From assembly GCA_905182995.1 (NCBI GenBank), contig CAJJDP010000034.1, positions 428,214 through 492,213 of the forward strand: 64,000 nucleotides of DNA, written 5' to 3'. This stretch comes from Paramecium octaurelia (lineage: Eukaryota; Ciliophora; Oligohymenophorea; Peniculida; Parameciidae). A program made the translations under genes and the position numbers. Of the stretch, positions 13,401 to 26,900 are shown one piece after another; position 1 is the first letter of the stretch, and every line of letters starts with the position of its first letter. A model generated the notes under the pieces. That model saw nothing but the letters and a program-made list of their open reading frames with translations, had not been told where the DNA came from and ran no database searches.

Positions 13401-15250
13401 AATGTCCATGTACCATTAATATTTACAGGATTATTAACAACACAATTTGGTAGATGTTCTTAACATTATACAGTAGTTGTGAATAATTTAGAGGCAGTTG
13501 AACAAGCTTTCCTAATACATTAAGATCCATTCCATCCGCATGGTTTCTTATTAGCTTTCATTTTACAAGCAGCTTCAAGGGTAATAGCTTCACATTTAAG
13601 TGGAAGTAGAACACATCCTGAGCCTGAATTACTTAAGGTACAAGATGAGTGATAGGCTTAACAATCAGCATGAGTAATAGTGGTGGATGAAGCCAACACA
13701 CATTGCTTTTAATAGCATTTTGGTTTCCAAATGCACGCTCTATATTTTAAATCTTTATCACACGCATCTAATACTAATGAATTTTCACATGTTTTTTCAA
13801 CACATCCATCACCTGTTGATTTAACTGTACAAGTATATAAGAAAGCTTAACAGAGATCATGAGTAGTGTTAGTTTTTGGAGCATTCCCACATGTTTTATC
13901 TTTGCAACTTGAGTTTGCAGTATCCCAGAAACAAGTTGACCCTGTAGAATTCTTAACACAAGCAGCCTCTAAGGTTATGGCAGCACAAGTAGTATTTGTA
14001 ACACATCCACCTCCTGTTTTTGTTATACAATTATTTCCTGTTAAATAAGCTTCACATGCATCATTTGTTGTCAATGTTGTTGGAGCATTCGCACATGTTC
14101 TATTTTAACATCCACCATCTGACTTAACAGTACAAGTAGATAAATAAGATGTACATAAATCATGAGTGTTATTGGATGTTGGGGCATTTGCACATGTTTT
14201 TTCTTTACAAGCTGTATCCCAAATGCAATCAAAATTGCTTGAGTTCTTAACACAAGCTGCTTAAACATTAGCAACAGAACAAGCTCCATTAGCAACACAG
14301 CCACCTCCTGATTTAGTGATACATCCTGCAACAAACCCTGCACAAGCTGAATTAGTTGTATTAGTAACTGGTGCATTTGCACATGTCTTATCTACACAAG
14401 CAGTTCCTGTCCAATAACAATCACCTCCTGAACTATCTTTAATACATGAGGCTTCAATAACTGCAGCTGCACAAGTAGTTCTAGTTACACATCCCCCATT
14501 GGCTTTAGTTGTACATGTTCCATCAGTTCTAAATGTCTTACAGGCATCATCAGTAGTCATACTGGTTGATGCATTATCACAAATTCTATCTTTGCATTTA
14601 TCTCCATCCCAATAACAAGCAGTAGTACTTAATTTATTCCAAACACATTAAATTTCCAATGTTTAATCACTGCAGTTATTTCCACTATCAACACATCCAC
14701 CACCAGTTTTTGTCGTACAAGTTGAAATCACATCTCTGCAATCTTTATCTATTACAAATGTTGTTGGTAATTAATCACATGTATTAGCATCAACACATGT
14801 ATTATTTGTTGTATCCCAATAGCATAAGCTTCCAGCAGCATTTTTCACACATGGGACTTGTTTCTTATAAGTACTACAAGCATCAATTTCAACACAATGA
14901 GTTCCATCTGTAATACATCTTTTACTTATTGCTTAGCATTCAGAATCAATTTTTTTAGTAAAAGGTGTACATCCTGTGAAGAATGTACATTTTAATTCAA
15001 CCCAAGCACAACCAAAAATTTTTGGACAATCCGATTCAATATAAGAACTACAGTATTGTGAATGTGTTATTGGTACATTTTTGGGAGCAGATTTTTGACA
15101 AAAAGGTGTATTTTTTACATCCCAAGTACACATCGCCATGATGCAATCATCCTCTGATAACAGTTGAGAGCATTCACATATTGTTTTGCTATAATTTTAG
15201 GATTCAATTAATAGAAGCATCATAGCGAGCAACAAGATTTTTTTATTCAT
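7403..15250 (-). CDS. Immobilisation (i-) surface antigen, GPI-type
   Basis: A giant Cys-rich coat protein of the ciliate surface. The minus-strand frame from ATG (15248-15250) to TGA (7403-7405) is exactly 2616 codons with no intron, close to known Paramecium i-antigens. Residues 1-20 form a signal peptide (MNKKILLLAMM...). The body is a long series of modules of roughly 70-80 residues with regularly spaced cysteines, Trp-containing C-x-W segments and abundant Thr/Ala/Asn, as in the Paramecium surface antigen domain. The C-terminus is a Thr/Asn/Gln-rich stretch followed by a short hydrophobic tail typical of a GPI-anchor signal. The first several hundred residues are very similar to the plus-strand antigen at 50449. 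I checked the frame at many points and found no TGA, but not at every codon. Confidence 0.93.
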
Positions 15251-16062
15251 TATTCTTAATATTGACTTTTAATATGAATAAAATGACAAATTTAATCTAA
15301 TTTTTATTCGAAACATTCAAGTTACTTGGTTTTGTGACTAATAATGGAATTTAATTTTACAGAACAATATACTTTTCTATATATTTTTTAAGAAAGTTGC
15401 AGATAATTCGAAGAAATCAAATTGAATTATCTATTAGAAGTAAGCATTTGTTTGACTCAATAATAATTTTGAAATTTGATTCAAAATCGATTTCTCTAAA
15501 CCAAATAGAATTATCATCTTTTTTTATACATAATTTATATTTAAAAAAAAAATATAATCTAATAATACTCATGTTTTTACAATAATTACACATCCTTAAC
15601 ATAGTATGAAAATATATGATCAGATATTAAATAGATACAGTAGAGTAATTACTATTACTGTTTAATTTAGTTTTTATAAAGTATTGATATTATCGGTATT
15701 TATCAAAATCAGATAATGTGTAATTTTATTTGATCACATTAGAAGTTGTCTTATTATATAAATGAGTATTGCCAAATGCAGATGTACTTTTTAAAACTGA
15801 TAATTCTATATTTTTGTCTTACTTTAGTTAACTTATAGAAAATCTCTCCTAATTTAAGTTCTATCTAATAATCATCAAGTTTTAGCGGATTTAAGATAGA
15901 AAAGAATGATTTAGATACAATAAAATTTAGAAAACAACTAATAAATTAAATAATAATTAACATTGTATCTAAAACCAAAAATTAAAATTTTAGTTCTTTT
16001 TTCAAAAATTTATAAATTTATTTTGCTTATTTTATATTTTACTTTCAACACAAAGAAGCATT
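15251..16062. other. Intergenic upstream of surface antigen
   Basis: About 800 very AT-rich bases upstream of the antigen start; presumably holds its promoter. No element could be recognised with confidence. Confidence 0.4.
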
Positions 16063-16548
16063 ATGGCAAATTAAATTCTTTATAAGAACCAAAGTGAAAT
16101 CCAATAAGAAGTAAGAACAATTCATTTAATTTTTTATACATATACTTTTAACTGATATTCTATAATTATTTTCTTTGATAATAGAATTTTACTCACAAAT
16201 CTAATATTTTGAGTCAATTATACTGATTTTATCTCTTTATAAGACTGTATTGTATTATTAAACAATTTCCTACAATATTTAATAGTATTTTATCCTATTC
16301 TTAGAATATTTAAGCGACGAAAAAAAAAGTTTGAGAATGAGCTTGTAACACTTCAAAGTTCCGCTAATCCATATTTAGAAACTAATAATAATGGCTACTT
16401 ATAATCGTATAGAATAAGTGAAACTTTTAGATAATTTATTTCTAATGAATAGATTTAGCAATTCTAACGAACGATTACATTTGAAAAGAAATAAATAAAA
16501 TAAAATTTTATTTTATTAATTCTAGACTAAAGTTAAAAAAATTAATGA
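16063..16548 (+). CDS. Possible small intron-containing gene
   Basis: An ATG at 16063 opens 16 codons ending at a GTAAGA donor, and a later frame ending at TGA 16546-16548 reads as plausible protein for about 70 codons. The two can only be joined through one or more introns that I cannot place confidently between about 16110 and 16330. No family recognised. It may be a real small gene or an accidental reading. Confidence 0.3.
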
Positions 16549-16762
16549 ATAGAATATATAATCAAAACCAAAAGATTGAATATATAACACTCAATCAATT
16601 AACAAGCAAATTATCTTCTAAAATTTGTTTATTTTTGTGCAAGTTTAAATTTAATTTAGAATACAACCACAATCAATTAAACGTTTAATTCTATATTAGG
16701 AGATCATATAAATTTTAATATAATATTGAACCTGAATATCATTACAAATTATCGACATAATA

Positions 16763-18591
16763 TCATTTAGGCCTTTAAATTTTAGGCTCTATGATTGATT
16801 CATCTATTCTTGATCTAAACAAGGGATCCAAGGGACTTAGGTTACCATGTCGTTATTGCGAGATTTATATCTATTCAAAAAACTAGATTATATTTCTATC
16901 AATCATAGATAATAGCTTATCATCAACGCTGCTTCTTCCCTTATCTTACTATAATGAAGAGAAAGAACAATAATAATCTTTTAGATTCCTAGATTACAAT
17001 TTCTTATTATTAATAGCTCTAAAGCTCTTTTGAACCCCAGCTTCAGACGCCAAATCATTACTCAAATCTTCCATTTAAAGTTTTTCATCTTATAGAATAG
17101 GTTTAGGTAATAGATCAAACAATTTATACTATTCATCATTCAACAAAATGAATTTGAGCAGATCAATTTCATGTAATTTTTGTATGATTTTGACCACATC
17201 CATTTAAGCGAGAATCTATTATTTCACTTAGCCAAACAATTTTCTTTTCTTTTTATGACAACCTAGGAGTATCAGAAGAGATTCATAAATTCCAGTTGAC
17301 AGGTTTTCATCCAGATTCTATTCTCTGGATCTTCGGATTGATTCATTGACATCAACAACCTAATCGCTTTATTATAGATTGATAATCTCCATATTGTGTT
17401 GTTTTTGTGAATTGGGAAATCGATATAATTCATTTGCAATAGATATAGTCATCAGATTATTTATTAGAGGATTTAAAATTAAAGCAGCAATAATCACAAA
17501 CAATTACCAAATTCCTCCAATTTTACTCAATATTGTCTGAATCTTAATGTAGGATCTGCGATAGACAGTTTCCTTGTAATCTAATTATATATAATGGTAA
17601 ACAAGATAATCATCATTATATAATTCAGTATATTCTCTTCTGTCTTATTTTCTTAAATTTAACTCTACCTCATTTGTAGAAAACAGCAATCCATCATCAG
17701 TATGAGTTTCAGATATTCTGTATGTCCATTATAACATTTTAGAAGTTGATATGGAGAAACTATTAATATCTAAATTTATGAATTATGAGTAGGGTCTGCC
17801 AGGATGATTTAATTGCATCAAATAATCGCTTGCATACACAGAGTAGTGCCCTGCTGATAATACCTTCTTAATTTCTTCGATTGGGGCACAACCTTAATAA
17901 TCTGTATTATTTTTGCATATGCTCAATTCAATTACCAAGTATTAGTACTTGTATCCAGAGATTTGGCCTTACAGAACCTTAAATTAAGATGCGAATAATA
18001 CAGGAGGATTATTTCTTAGTCTGGTTCGATTTATACATTGAACAACACCCAATCTAGTATTTTTGAAAAAATCTTTTTATAATTCATTATCAAAGTCTTC
18101 GGTTTAACAAGGTGCAATTGGCAAATCAGAACAGCTAAATATTATTTATATTTACTTTAATTTCACCGAAACCTTTCCTGTCGCTTCATCCAACAATCTT
18201 TCTCTGATGCAATGACTCATTGTCAAGTTATAATATTTCAGCTACCCTAATATTGGTTCTGAATTCTTTGTAGCTATTGTGACAGCAAGAGTGAAGTTAT
18301 CGTTATAAAGTGGGAAAGACTGTAATTATGATTGATAATTACTGTTGAGTCAAATATCTGCAACTCAGATGTAACAACATTAGGTTCAGCCTTCTATAAA
18401 AGAGTTGTTATTTCAGTCACTAAATAAATTAAGGTAGCTGTTCCAATTATAAAGGTCATACAACAACCTACAATAGAAGTATACTTATTTTTTTCAAGTA
18501 CTCTAAAGTTTGGCAGTTAACCAAAGATATCGAAAGTATCAATAGTTGAATTGCCAATCCTGTATAAAATATTCTTTGATTGCTCCAACAT
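16763..18591 (-). CDS. Two-TM membrane protein, ciliate family
   Basis: ATG at 18589-18591, TGA at 16763-16765, introns at 18320-18342 (23 bp) and 18135-18155 (21 bp); spliced length is 595 codons, an exact multiple of three. A hydrophobic segment at about residues 39-58 is followed by about 290 residues of mixed, Cys- and Asn-containing, probably luminal or extracellular sequence, then a second hydrophobic segment near residue 345-375 and a long charged C-terminal tail of about 220 residues. I do not recognise a characterised family. The architecture (TM, large loop, TM, cytosolic tail) suggests a channel-like or sensor membrane protein, but this is inference. Confidence 0.85.
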
Positions 18592-19419
18592 TGAAAAATT
18601 AAATCTTAATAATTAATAAATAGATAGAAGACCTCTATTAAATATCAATAATAATAGCTAATATTTTTAGATGTAGTTATCATTTTCTCACTGGGAATAG
18701 ATTCACAATAAGTTTTATAATAAAATTCATTCATAATTCTGATTTTTGTATTTGTTGGTTTCACATAGTATTAGAATTAGGAATTTTATATAAAAAGTAA
18801 TACTGTTTAAGAATATAGTTTCAATAAATTAAAATTATTTTGTTCATTTACTTTATCATATCATCTCAAAAAAATGGTTGCTTTTGGTTTTATACAATTT
18901 ATAGTTAGTGGCTTATGTTCCCAATTTGTTCAATATTATGATAAGAAGATATCTTTTTATATATAAATTTAATTAGTTGGGAATAATTGCAAAATTCTAA
19001 TATATAAATCATTTATATTGTAAATAAATTGACTAGTATAATATGAAATAAGTTGAGTAGATAATAATTTAATTTATTATTAAGGTTTTTGAATTACCAA
19101 AATTTACTCATTAAATCCTCTAAACTCAAAATAAACTCTGTATCCTAAGATATGAACAATTGTTTATTCCTAACATATCCAATAATAAACTCTATCATTG
19201 TAGGTTAAAATACTCAATTTTAATTTTTATTCAATTAAAGAGAGCAATCCATCAAATTTTTAAATACCAAGTTTTAGGACTTGAAAACTAAATCAGAATT
19301 TACTATATATTGATTTAAAAATTTCAATGATTTTAACAGATCTTTTTATCTGAAGAGTGAATTAAGAAAAAATAATTTAAAAAGTATTAAAAAAGCTAAT
19401 ATTGTATATATATTTCAGA
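18592..19419. other. Intergenic, AT-rich
   Basis: About 830 bases between two minus-strand genes. Contains 5' flank of the two-TM gene and 3' flank of the Gln-rich gene. No coding or RNA feature seen. Confidence 0.5.
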
Positions 19420-22400
19420 TCAAAAGTCAAAATCATCTAACAAGTCCCCTTTCTCAGCCTTCTATGCCAATTCTTTTTACTAATTATAATTTTGAATAAT
19501 GATACCTTATCTATTTTTTATTAATTTCCTACTCCTCTTCTATTTCCGCCACCACCAATTCCAGGCTAGTAAGTCTCATTATCTTCTTTGGGAATTTCAA
19601 ATTTTCTTCTTTGTTGATTTGGTCTATACTCTTCCTATTGTTTAGGCCCTCCTAAAATTTCGTCCATAGTCAACTCTCTCTCCTCTACTTGTTGAACTTC
19701 TGGGACTTATTTTACATCTTTAATTTCTTGTATTTCTTCTATATTCTCCTTCTAAACTGGCTAGTCTTCCCATATATTTAATTTATTATTTCCCCTATTT
19801 CTTCTACCTTATAATTTGGCTGGTTCTTGTCTTGGTTGAAATTCATAAGCGGGTTCTTCAGTTTTAGGAGCTTCAGGTTGCTTTTCATCAGTAAATAGTT
19901 TAATTCTTCTCTATTTATTACTATCATCAGTTGGCTGATATGTTTATTATTGAGAAGTTATAGATTACTATTATGATGAAATTGAATATTATTATGATTA
20001 TTATTAGCTATTATTCTATTCTAACTATTCCTCTTAACCACCTCTATTTCTTCTTCTAGTAGGATATTCTGGCTATTGTGTCTGCTCTTATTTTTAATTA
20101 ATTAATATCGGTTGCTATGTTGTTTATTAAGTTTATTATGAGGGTTATTATTGCTATTATTGTTCAATTGAATTGTAATCCAACCCTCTTGGTCTGTTGG
20201 ATACTCTTCTAGTTGGAAAAGTAGGTTGATAATCCTCAACAGGTTTTGGTTATTCAGGTTGGATGGGTTATTCAATAGGTTTATTGTTTTACTCAATAGG
20301 TTTATTATTTTATTCATTTATTTCTTTGTGATGATCGCGTGGTTGCTCAACGGGTTTAGAGGCATGAATTATGAATTGTGTAGTTTCTTCTGATTAATGT
20401 TATTACGGTTTTTTCATCATTCTCATCATTCTAGAAGGACCTGTATATTCTGTTTAAACATCGCTAGTATTACTTTATTAATTGCTTACATTGCTTTAAC
20501 CTAAATCAAGAGAAGGTTATTAATCAACTGATTTTCTTAGATTACTAAAAGGTTTAGAATTTAATTTATTTTATTGATTAGGAGATTAAAATTATAATTA
20601 TTATTACTATTATTGTTATTGCTATTATTATGGTTATTATTTTATTTCTTATAAGTCTTATTTTAAAGGAGTAGAATTTGATATTGGAATTTATTTTTTT
20701 TCTTCTTACTTTATTGGCTATTATTATTCGGTTTCATCTTCACATATAATTTCTTCTTCTACTTCATTCTTTGATGTTAATTATTATGACTTTTAATCCT
20801 ATTTAACAGGTATTTTTAATTCTTTATTATTACTTTATTCTTGCTTAGACATAGGGGGTTTAGCACTCTACAATTTTCTTTGACTTTCTTATTGCACCCT
20901 TCCATATAATAATGTATCAGAAATAGTTTCTTAAGGAATTGCTATCGGAATATCTTTTAGCTGATCTTAAGGTATTTTTTCTTTTAATTCTGCTTTTAAT
21001 TCCGCTTTTAATCTTCTCTAATCAATTAAAACCATTTCATTTGCATTAATTTATTGATTAAAGAGTTCTTTTTCTTTTTTCAATTCTTTGATTTCCTTCT
21101 CTATCATATCCAATTATTTATCCTTCTTTTCCATAATTAGATTATGCTTTAGCAAATTGTCCTTTTGAGCCAAAAGCATAAGGTATTGTTCCTTTTATTT
21201 ACTGAATGGTTTATCTCCACTAATGTCAATTTTATACTTTTCAGCTTCTTCTTCCAAAAGCCTTAATTCCTTATTGATTTTAGGGAGTTCAACTTCTTGC
21301 GTGTTTTTGATTGTTTCCTTTTGTTTAGAGTATTACTCCTATTGTTCCTTAATCTTCTTCCTAATATTGACAATCTCTTGATTTAGATTGTTCCTTTCTT
21401 TATTCAACTTGTCAAAGCCATCTTGATTCTCATACTTATCAAGATCCTTGCCTCGTTGCTTCTGTTACAAATACTCTTACTTTTTTCTTTGTTCTAACTT
21501 CTTCATTTCATCTTCAAATTTCTTAATCTCCTCATCCAACTTCATGATGTAATTCACTTATTATATTTGTTGCAATCTGGTGGTTAATTTATTAATCTCC
21601 TCTTCCTATTGCTCTAACTTTTTTTGATTAATTTCAATCTCCTTATCAATTACAGATACACCCGAGAGTTAAGATTGGGCTGTTTTCTATCTCTTAATTT
21701 ATGGCTATGGTTATGGTTGGGAGGGTATGCGTTATGCATTCTGCTCTACTAACTTAGTCACTTCTTCAGAGATTTCTTTAAGCTTCTATCTGAGTAACTT
21801 ATTTTCATCATGCAACTGTTTTGGTTTCCAATTTGAGTAATCTTAAGGAGCCATTAGCTCTGCGTATTTCTCTTAATAAGTGGGCTTCTATTTAATAGGT
21901 TAAATAGGCAGAGGAGGTCTCTTCTTTTTCTTCGGAGGTTCCATAAGAGGAGCCTATTTATCGGGTTAAGTATTTTTATTATCTTTAACTTCTTTGTTCT
22001 ATTTGTTATTTTTAGGAATTTCCTCTTCCTCTTCCTGCTCGAATTCATCGAAATTCTCTTCGTAGTCATTTTATTCATAATCTTCATCATATTGTTCTTC
22101 TTGATTTTCTTCCTCGTTATATTATTCATTATCTTCAGGAACTTCCTCATAGACTTCTTCTTCTTATAAATTTTCTTCGTTGTCATTATCTTAACCTAAG
22201 TCCTCACTCTAATCTTCATATTAATAGACTTCGCCCTCCTCTTCCTCCTCAGGTGGGTAGGGAGTGTGAGTTCTTTAATTTGAAATTGGATTTTTGTTCT
22301 TATCATTTTTTGGTTATTAATTATTGGGTATCTATTGGTCATCATCTCCTCCCATTAGATCTTCCTCATAATTGAAGTCTTCATTATTGAGGTCTTCATT

Positions 22401-22430
22401 TTCAATTTCTCCAAATTCCTCTTAATCCAT
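19420..22430 (-). CDS. Gln-rich acidic coiled-coil protein
   Basis: ATG 22428-22430, TGA 19420-19422, one 26-bp intron near the 3' end (19480-19505); spliced length is exactly 995 codons. Three zones are seen. Residues 1-200 are extremely acidic (runs of Glu/Asp with Gln and Asn). About 230-590 is a charged coiled coil. The remainder is low complexity, Gln/Pro/Asn/Arg-rich, with poly-Gln tracts encoded mostly by TAA and TAG, and a Gly-rich patch before a C-terminus ending in LLDDFDF. No catalytic motif or membrane segment. The intron is supported because unsplicing loses the sensible acidic end. Probably a cytoskeletal or transport scaffold; function unknown. Confidence 0.85.
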
Positions 22431-22443
22431 TAAAATAATTAAA
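22431..22443. promoter_or_regulatory. 13-bp divergent start-codon spacer
   Basis: Only 13 A/T bases separate the two divergently oriented ATG codons of the Gln-rich gene and the glycosyltransferase. Any shared promoter must overlap coding sequence, or one of the true starts lies further in (the Gln-rich protein has a second Met near residue 26). Confidence 0.45.
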
Positions 22444-23898
22444 ATGAATTTCTGCTATTTTTCATAGCTTTGGCCCAAACAATCTTTCTCAGCAGCTCAT
22501 GAACGTACATTTGGAATAATCGAACGCTTCATCCACAATAATATCAAAACCTTCTACATCACTCCTTAAGATAAAAAAAAAGCAGAGGATATACGCTAAT
22601 ATATTGATTTGAAATGCCATCAGGCCGACCCTTCCAACACAAGCAGAGTCAACCATGTGTTGAGTCGAATCTAATCACCTACAGTAAGTTTTTTCGACAC
22701 TCATGTATCAGAATGCTTATACAGTCATTATGTACATTAAGTATTCTCAAATTGTGCTAAAGTGTTGGATTTATAAGACTTACACAGTTTAAGATTGAAG
22801 AGGGAAAACTTGCTCACTGCCGAATTGATGAACAAGGAAGTACTAAAGGCAAAGCCAGAGCTAGGAGATGAACTCACTGATAAGGAGATGGCTTCAATTA
22901 TAAGAAGCGATCTCATAATAGCATGTTCTGATTATGAAATGGAATTAATAAAACATCTAAATAAAAAGGTTCAATTGGTTACTTTCTTTTACCCTACCAC
23001 AAGACCGTTGGACGAAGAAGATAAGTAAGCCATAGAACTCAAGAAACATCATTACAAGAGAAGACACTTTGTATTTCTTGGTAATATGTCACATCGACCA
23101 AATTATGATGCTGTCAAAAGATTAAAAGATCGAATCTGGCCAATAATCGTCAAAGCACTTCCATAGGCTCAGTTGCATATTTATGGTAGTAATTTCCCTG
23201 CTGAATTTAAGACAGATGAATACAATGGTTTCATTTGCAAGGGACTAATGAAAGAAATTGACATTCTTGGAAAGTATAGAGTCATGCTAGCACCCTTGCG
23301 TTTCGGTGCTGGAGTAAAGGGAAAAATCACTGATGCTTGGAGAGAAATGTTACCTGTCATTACAACACCTATTGGTGCTGAGGGTTTATTCTTAGAATCG
23401 AGTTAAGCAGTAAGATATGAATGCGTCAATCAAATTCAATCCAAATTCTATTCTGACATGGAAGCCGATCGTCTCAATCCGCAAGTAAGGAAGCAGAGTC
23501 TAGAAGAAGAAAATTTCATGAGGGAATACTACACTTACGATAATAACACTGAAGAAATGGCTAAGAAATTAACATTTGGAGGTAGCTTTAATAATTGGAC
23601 TGATGAGCAATTCGCTGAAGAAGCCATTAAAATGTATTAAGATGAATAATTGTGGTTTAATGCCATTGAAAATTCTTAGAAGATCTTAAAAAGAAGAATG
23701 GATACAATTGTTAATGAAAAGTTGTTGATGAAAGCTATATCAGAAACTTAAACTAACTTAGCTTCCATGAGAAGGCAGGATATTTTATAGAAGTTGACTT
23801 GGAGTGAAACTCTTCGTTCTAATTATCATTTTGCCAAATATCTTGACGAGAAACGTAAGAATTTAGAATTAACAGGTAAATTAAAGTAATCGAATTGA
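22444..23898 (+). CDS. Glycosyltransferase, GT-B fold (group 1-like)
   Basis: Intronless frame of 485 codons from ATG 22444 to TGA 23896-23898. The N-terminal half is a Rossmann-like region with a conserved-looking start (CYFSQLWP). The C-terminal half has the hallmarks of group 1 glycosyltransferases: a strand-helix [17 protein letters not shown] at about residues 207-227, a HIYGS strand, and the donor-binding block [13 protein letters not shown] followed by [16 protein letters not shown] at about 282-312. The last 120 residues are charged and helical. The donor sugar and acceptor cannot be told. No signal peptide or TM segment, so probably cytosolic or peripheral. It converges on the dynein gene with 62 bp between stops. 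Confidence 0.85.
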
Positions 23899-23960
23899 AA
23901 TCGCTAATATATATATGTGTATATAAAAAATAATCATCTGCTTTTATTTTCTTTTGAGCA

Positions 23961-26900
23961 TCATCTCCCCTTTATTACTATTCTTGCTTTCCTTATATTA
24001 ATAGTATCCTAATCAAGATCAGATTACAAATCTATCGTCATTAATGTTATATTATTATCCATGATTTGAAACTGTAAGTCTTGTGGCTGTTCACCTTCCA
24101 AAGTAGAAACGAGGATGTATGGAATCAAAGTGGAAGGCAAATTACCACATTCTATCAATTTGTGTTTATCCATACTCCATTAGCAATTCTGACATTCTAA
24201 TCCTCCAAGTAGATAGGATCCATCATTTAACTACTGCTATTATACATGGTTCATCTCAGTGCATTTCGAAATATCAGTATAAATATTCAGATTCCAAGGA
24301 TTGAGACCATTCTTACGACTAAATTGTAATTTAAAATATTCCAATAATGCCTGTGGAATAAATAGGTAACTTAAATCAAAGTACTTTCTATTTTATTAAT
24401 CTCTCAATAGTTTTAATTGATACACATTTGAATTCACCATTTCTATTAAATTATGAATGAGCAATATAGATTTAGGTTTGTACCACAAATATTAATATAG
24501 TTCTTGTGGACATGGCATAGCATATATATCTGGATTGTTTTTGACATATTCCTTCAACTCTTCTATCAATACATTATACTTTTAGATCTGAATATTGATA
24601 TACTAATCAATAGCATCAGTGTATGAAATATTTTGTTTATTTTTGTTTATGATATTAAGCGCTGTTTTTCGATAATATTAGGAAAAGGGCTTGGAGTCAT
24701 TTTTTTGAAATGAGTACTTTCTTGTTAGTTTCTATTCTAATCTAATTAAATTAAGTGGCTCAACTAATTTAAGCTAATTGATTTTCTGACTTTAAACTGT
24801 AGTGTTATTGTTATTCGTTAATAGTTAGAATTATTGAACTATCTATTAATTTAACTAATTATAAATTGCAAAGTTGTAATGTCCGTAGCCAATACTATAG
24901 GTATCATTTGTATCTGGAATTCGATTAATCATTTCATCTAACCATACATCACTGCCTATTGGGAGTGTTTGAAAATGCAAATATTAATAATTTTCAGTAT
25001 TTACTTACTAATTGCAGTGTTTATAAATAATACTATCTATAGTTAATTGATCTTCTGGAGGGACATTGTATATTCCATCAGTTATTAGTTTAAACATACT
25101 ATTGATATTGGTATTTATGAAGTAGGGCAAATTAAATTTAAGGATTAGATTTAAATCTGACACCGTATAGGTCTCAGAAGTCTAATTTAATAGTAGATTC
25201 CTCTAGATGATGAAAAAGTGCATATAACATAAACTGTAAGTGAACTTTTTCATTTCACTTGTGTTGCCATCCACTTTAGGTATGTATTTTTTGATGTTCT
25301 AACGTATTTGCTCATCGTATTGTAGAAAAGATTTCTAACAATTCAATAATGTCTTATCTAATAAAAGATCTTCTTCAAAGTTCTCTAGAATGCAATGAGG
25401 ATATTTGCTTTGAATTATTTGTTCCTGCAATTCTAATGGATAATGTGATAAATTAATGAATAAATATTGTTGGTTGAGTTCTTGCTGCCCTTTGTAAATG
25501 GGAAGGTTGATTTCTTCTACAAATTTTCTTAATTAAGATTAGACATATATGATTTGTTTTTCAGTTGTCTAATAATTCTTGTTGGTTTTGAATTAAGTGG
25601 AATGTCTTGTTGATCTGTCCTTGATGTATTCGTAAATGAATCTTCTCAACTATTTTGGTTTGAAAGCCTTTATTAGAATGAGCTTCTCAAAGATTTACAA
25701 TTTTTCATCATATTCACTCGGAATGGACAAGGTGTCATCCAACCATTTCTACCAATCCTTGGGATATCTTGAGATCTGAGTATGTAAATCATCAAATGAT
25801 GGTGATAAACTCATAATGTATCTGATTTCATCCCACTATTCTTATTTGATGAATGAAACACTTAAGGATTTTGGATATTTGCTCAAATCTTTCTGTAGTT
25901 GTTGACCAATAACATATTAGAACTGATCTTAAGAGATGGTTCTATTCCTCAGATCTATTTGAGTAAATAAAATGAACTTCACCAACAAATGGTGTTCTAA
26001 TCTAATTTGATTTTCTATCATATGCATTGTCTACAATGTGAAATGATTACTGATAATCCAATATCTTTCTGAACTGTCTCCCTTAATCTAATCCATCACT
26101 TGAATCAGTTTGTCTAATAATTATTGCATTGTGATATAATAACGACGATCAAAAACATTTGATTGTTGCAGACTTTTATAAATCAATAGGAATCTAACCA
26201 TCAAAGGGTGATAAATTTCAAAATTGAATTGTGTATTGTATTATTTCTATTATTCTTATTGATCAATCAATTCCTGAATTTGAGTGATAACATCTAGGTT
26301 AATTATGCTGTTAAACTAAGAGGATATCAGTAGACTTAATTGTTGTTCATAAAGGGGATCCATAATTGGATGATCGTCATCCAAAAGAGATCCTAAATTT
26401 ATGAGTGATAGATTCTCTTCATCATATTATTGTACCAATTTATCAAATATTTCAGGATTTTCCTTTTGCAGTATGTTTAACAATGCATATGACTCAATTT
26501 CTTTATCTTATTTCTTAAAATAAATAGTTCTCAATAACGATTAGGCTCTACTCTCATGTCGTATTTAATAGGAAATAAAATATATCTTACTCTCTTGTTA
26601 TTACTGAAATTGCAATATAAATGATCTCCATCGTTATGATCCGATTAGTTCATCTATTATCACATCATTTATTATGAAGCATTGTTGGGTTTAATAATTG
26701 CTTTTGATTTCATTAATATTGTTGATATTGAACGAACTCACATATGCAGTTGGGTAGAATTATTATAGATATTCTTGAGACAAGTTTTCAGGATCGATGA
26801 TTAATAAAATGTTCTTTTGGTTTTAAAATTTTAAATTCAATAGTAATTACATATTCTCGTAATCTAATTTACATTGTAAATTCAAATTATCAATTAATTT

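Noticed and set aside
15387-15602. Possible inverted repeat or small RNA upstream of the minus-strand antigen
   Set aside because: Only partial AT-rich similarity between arms; no stable stem could be defined by eye.
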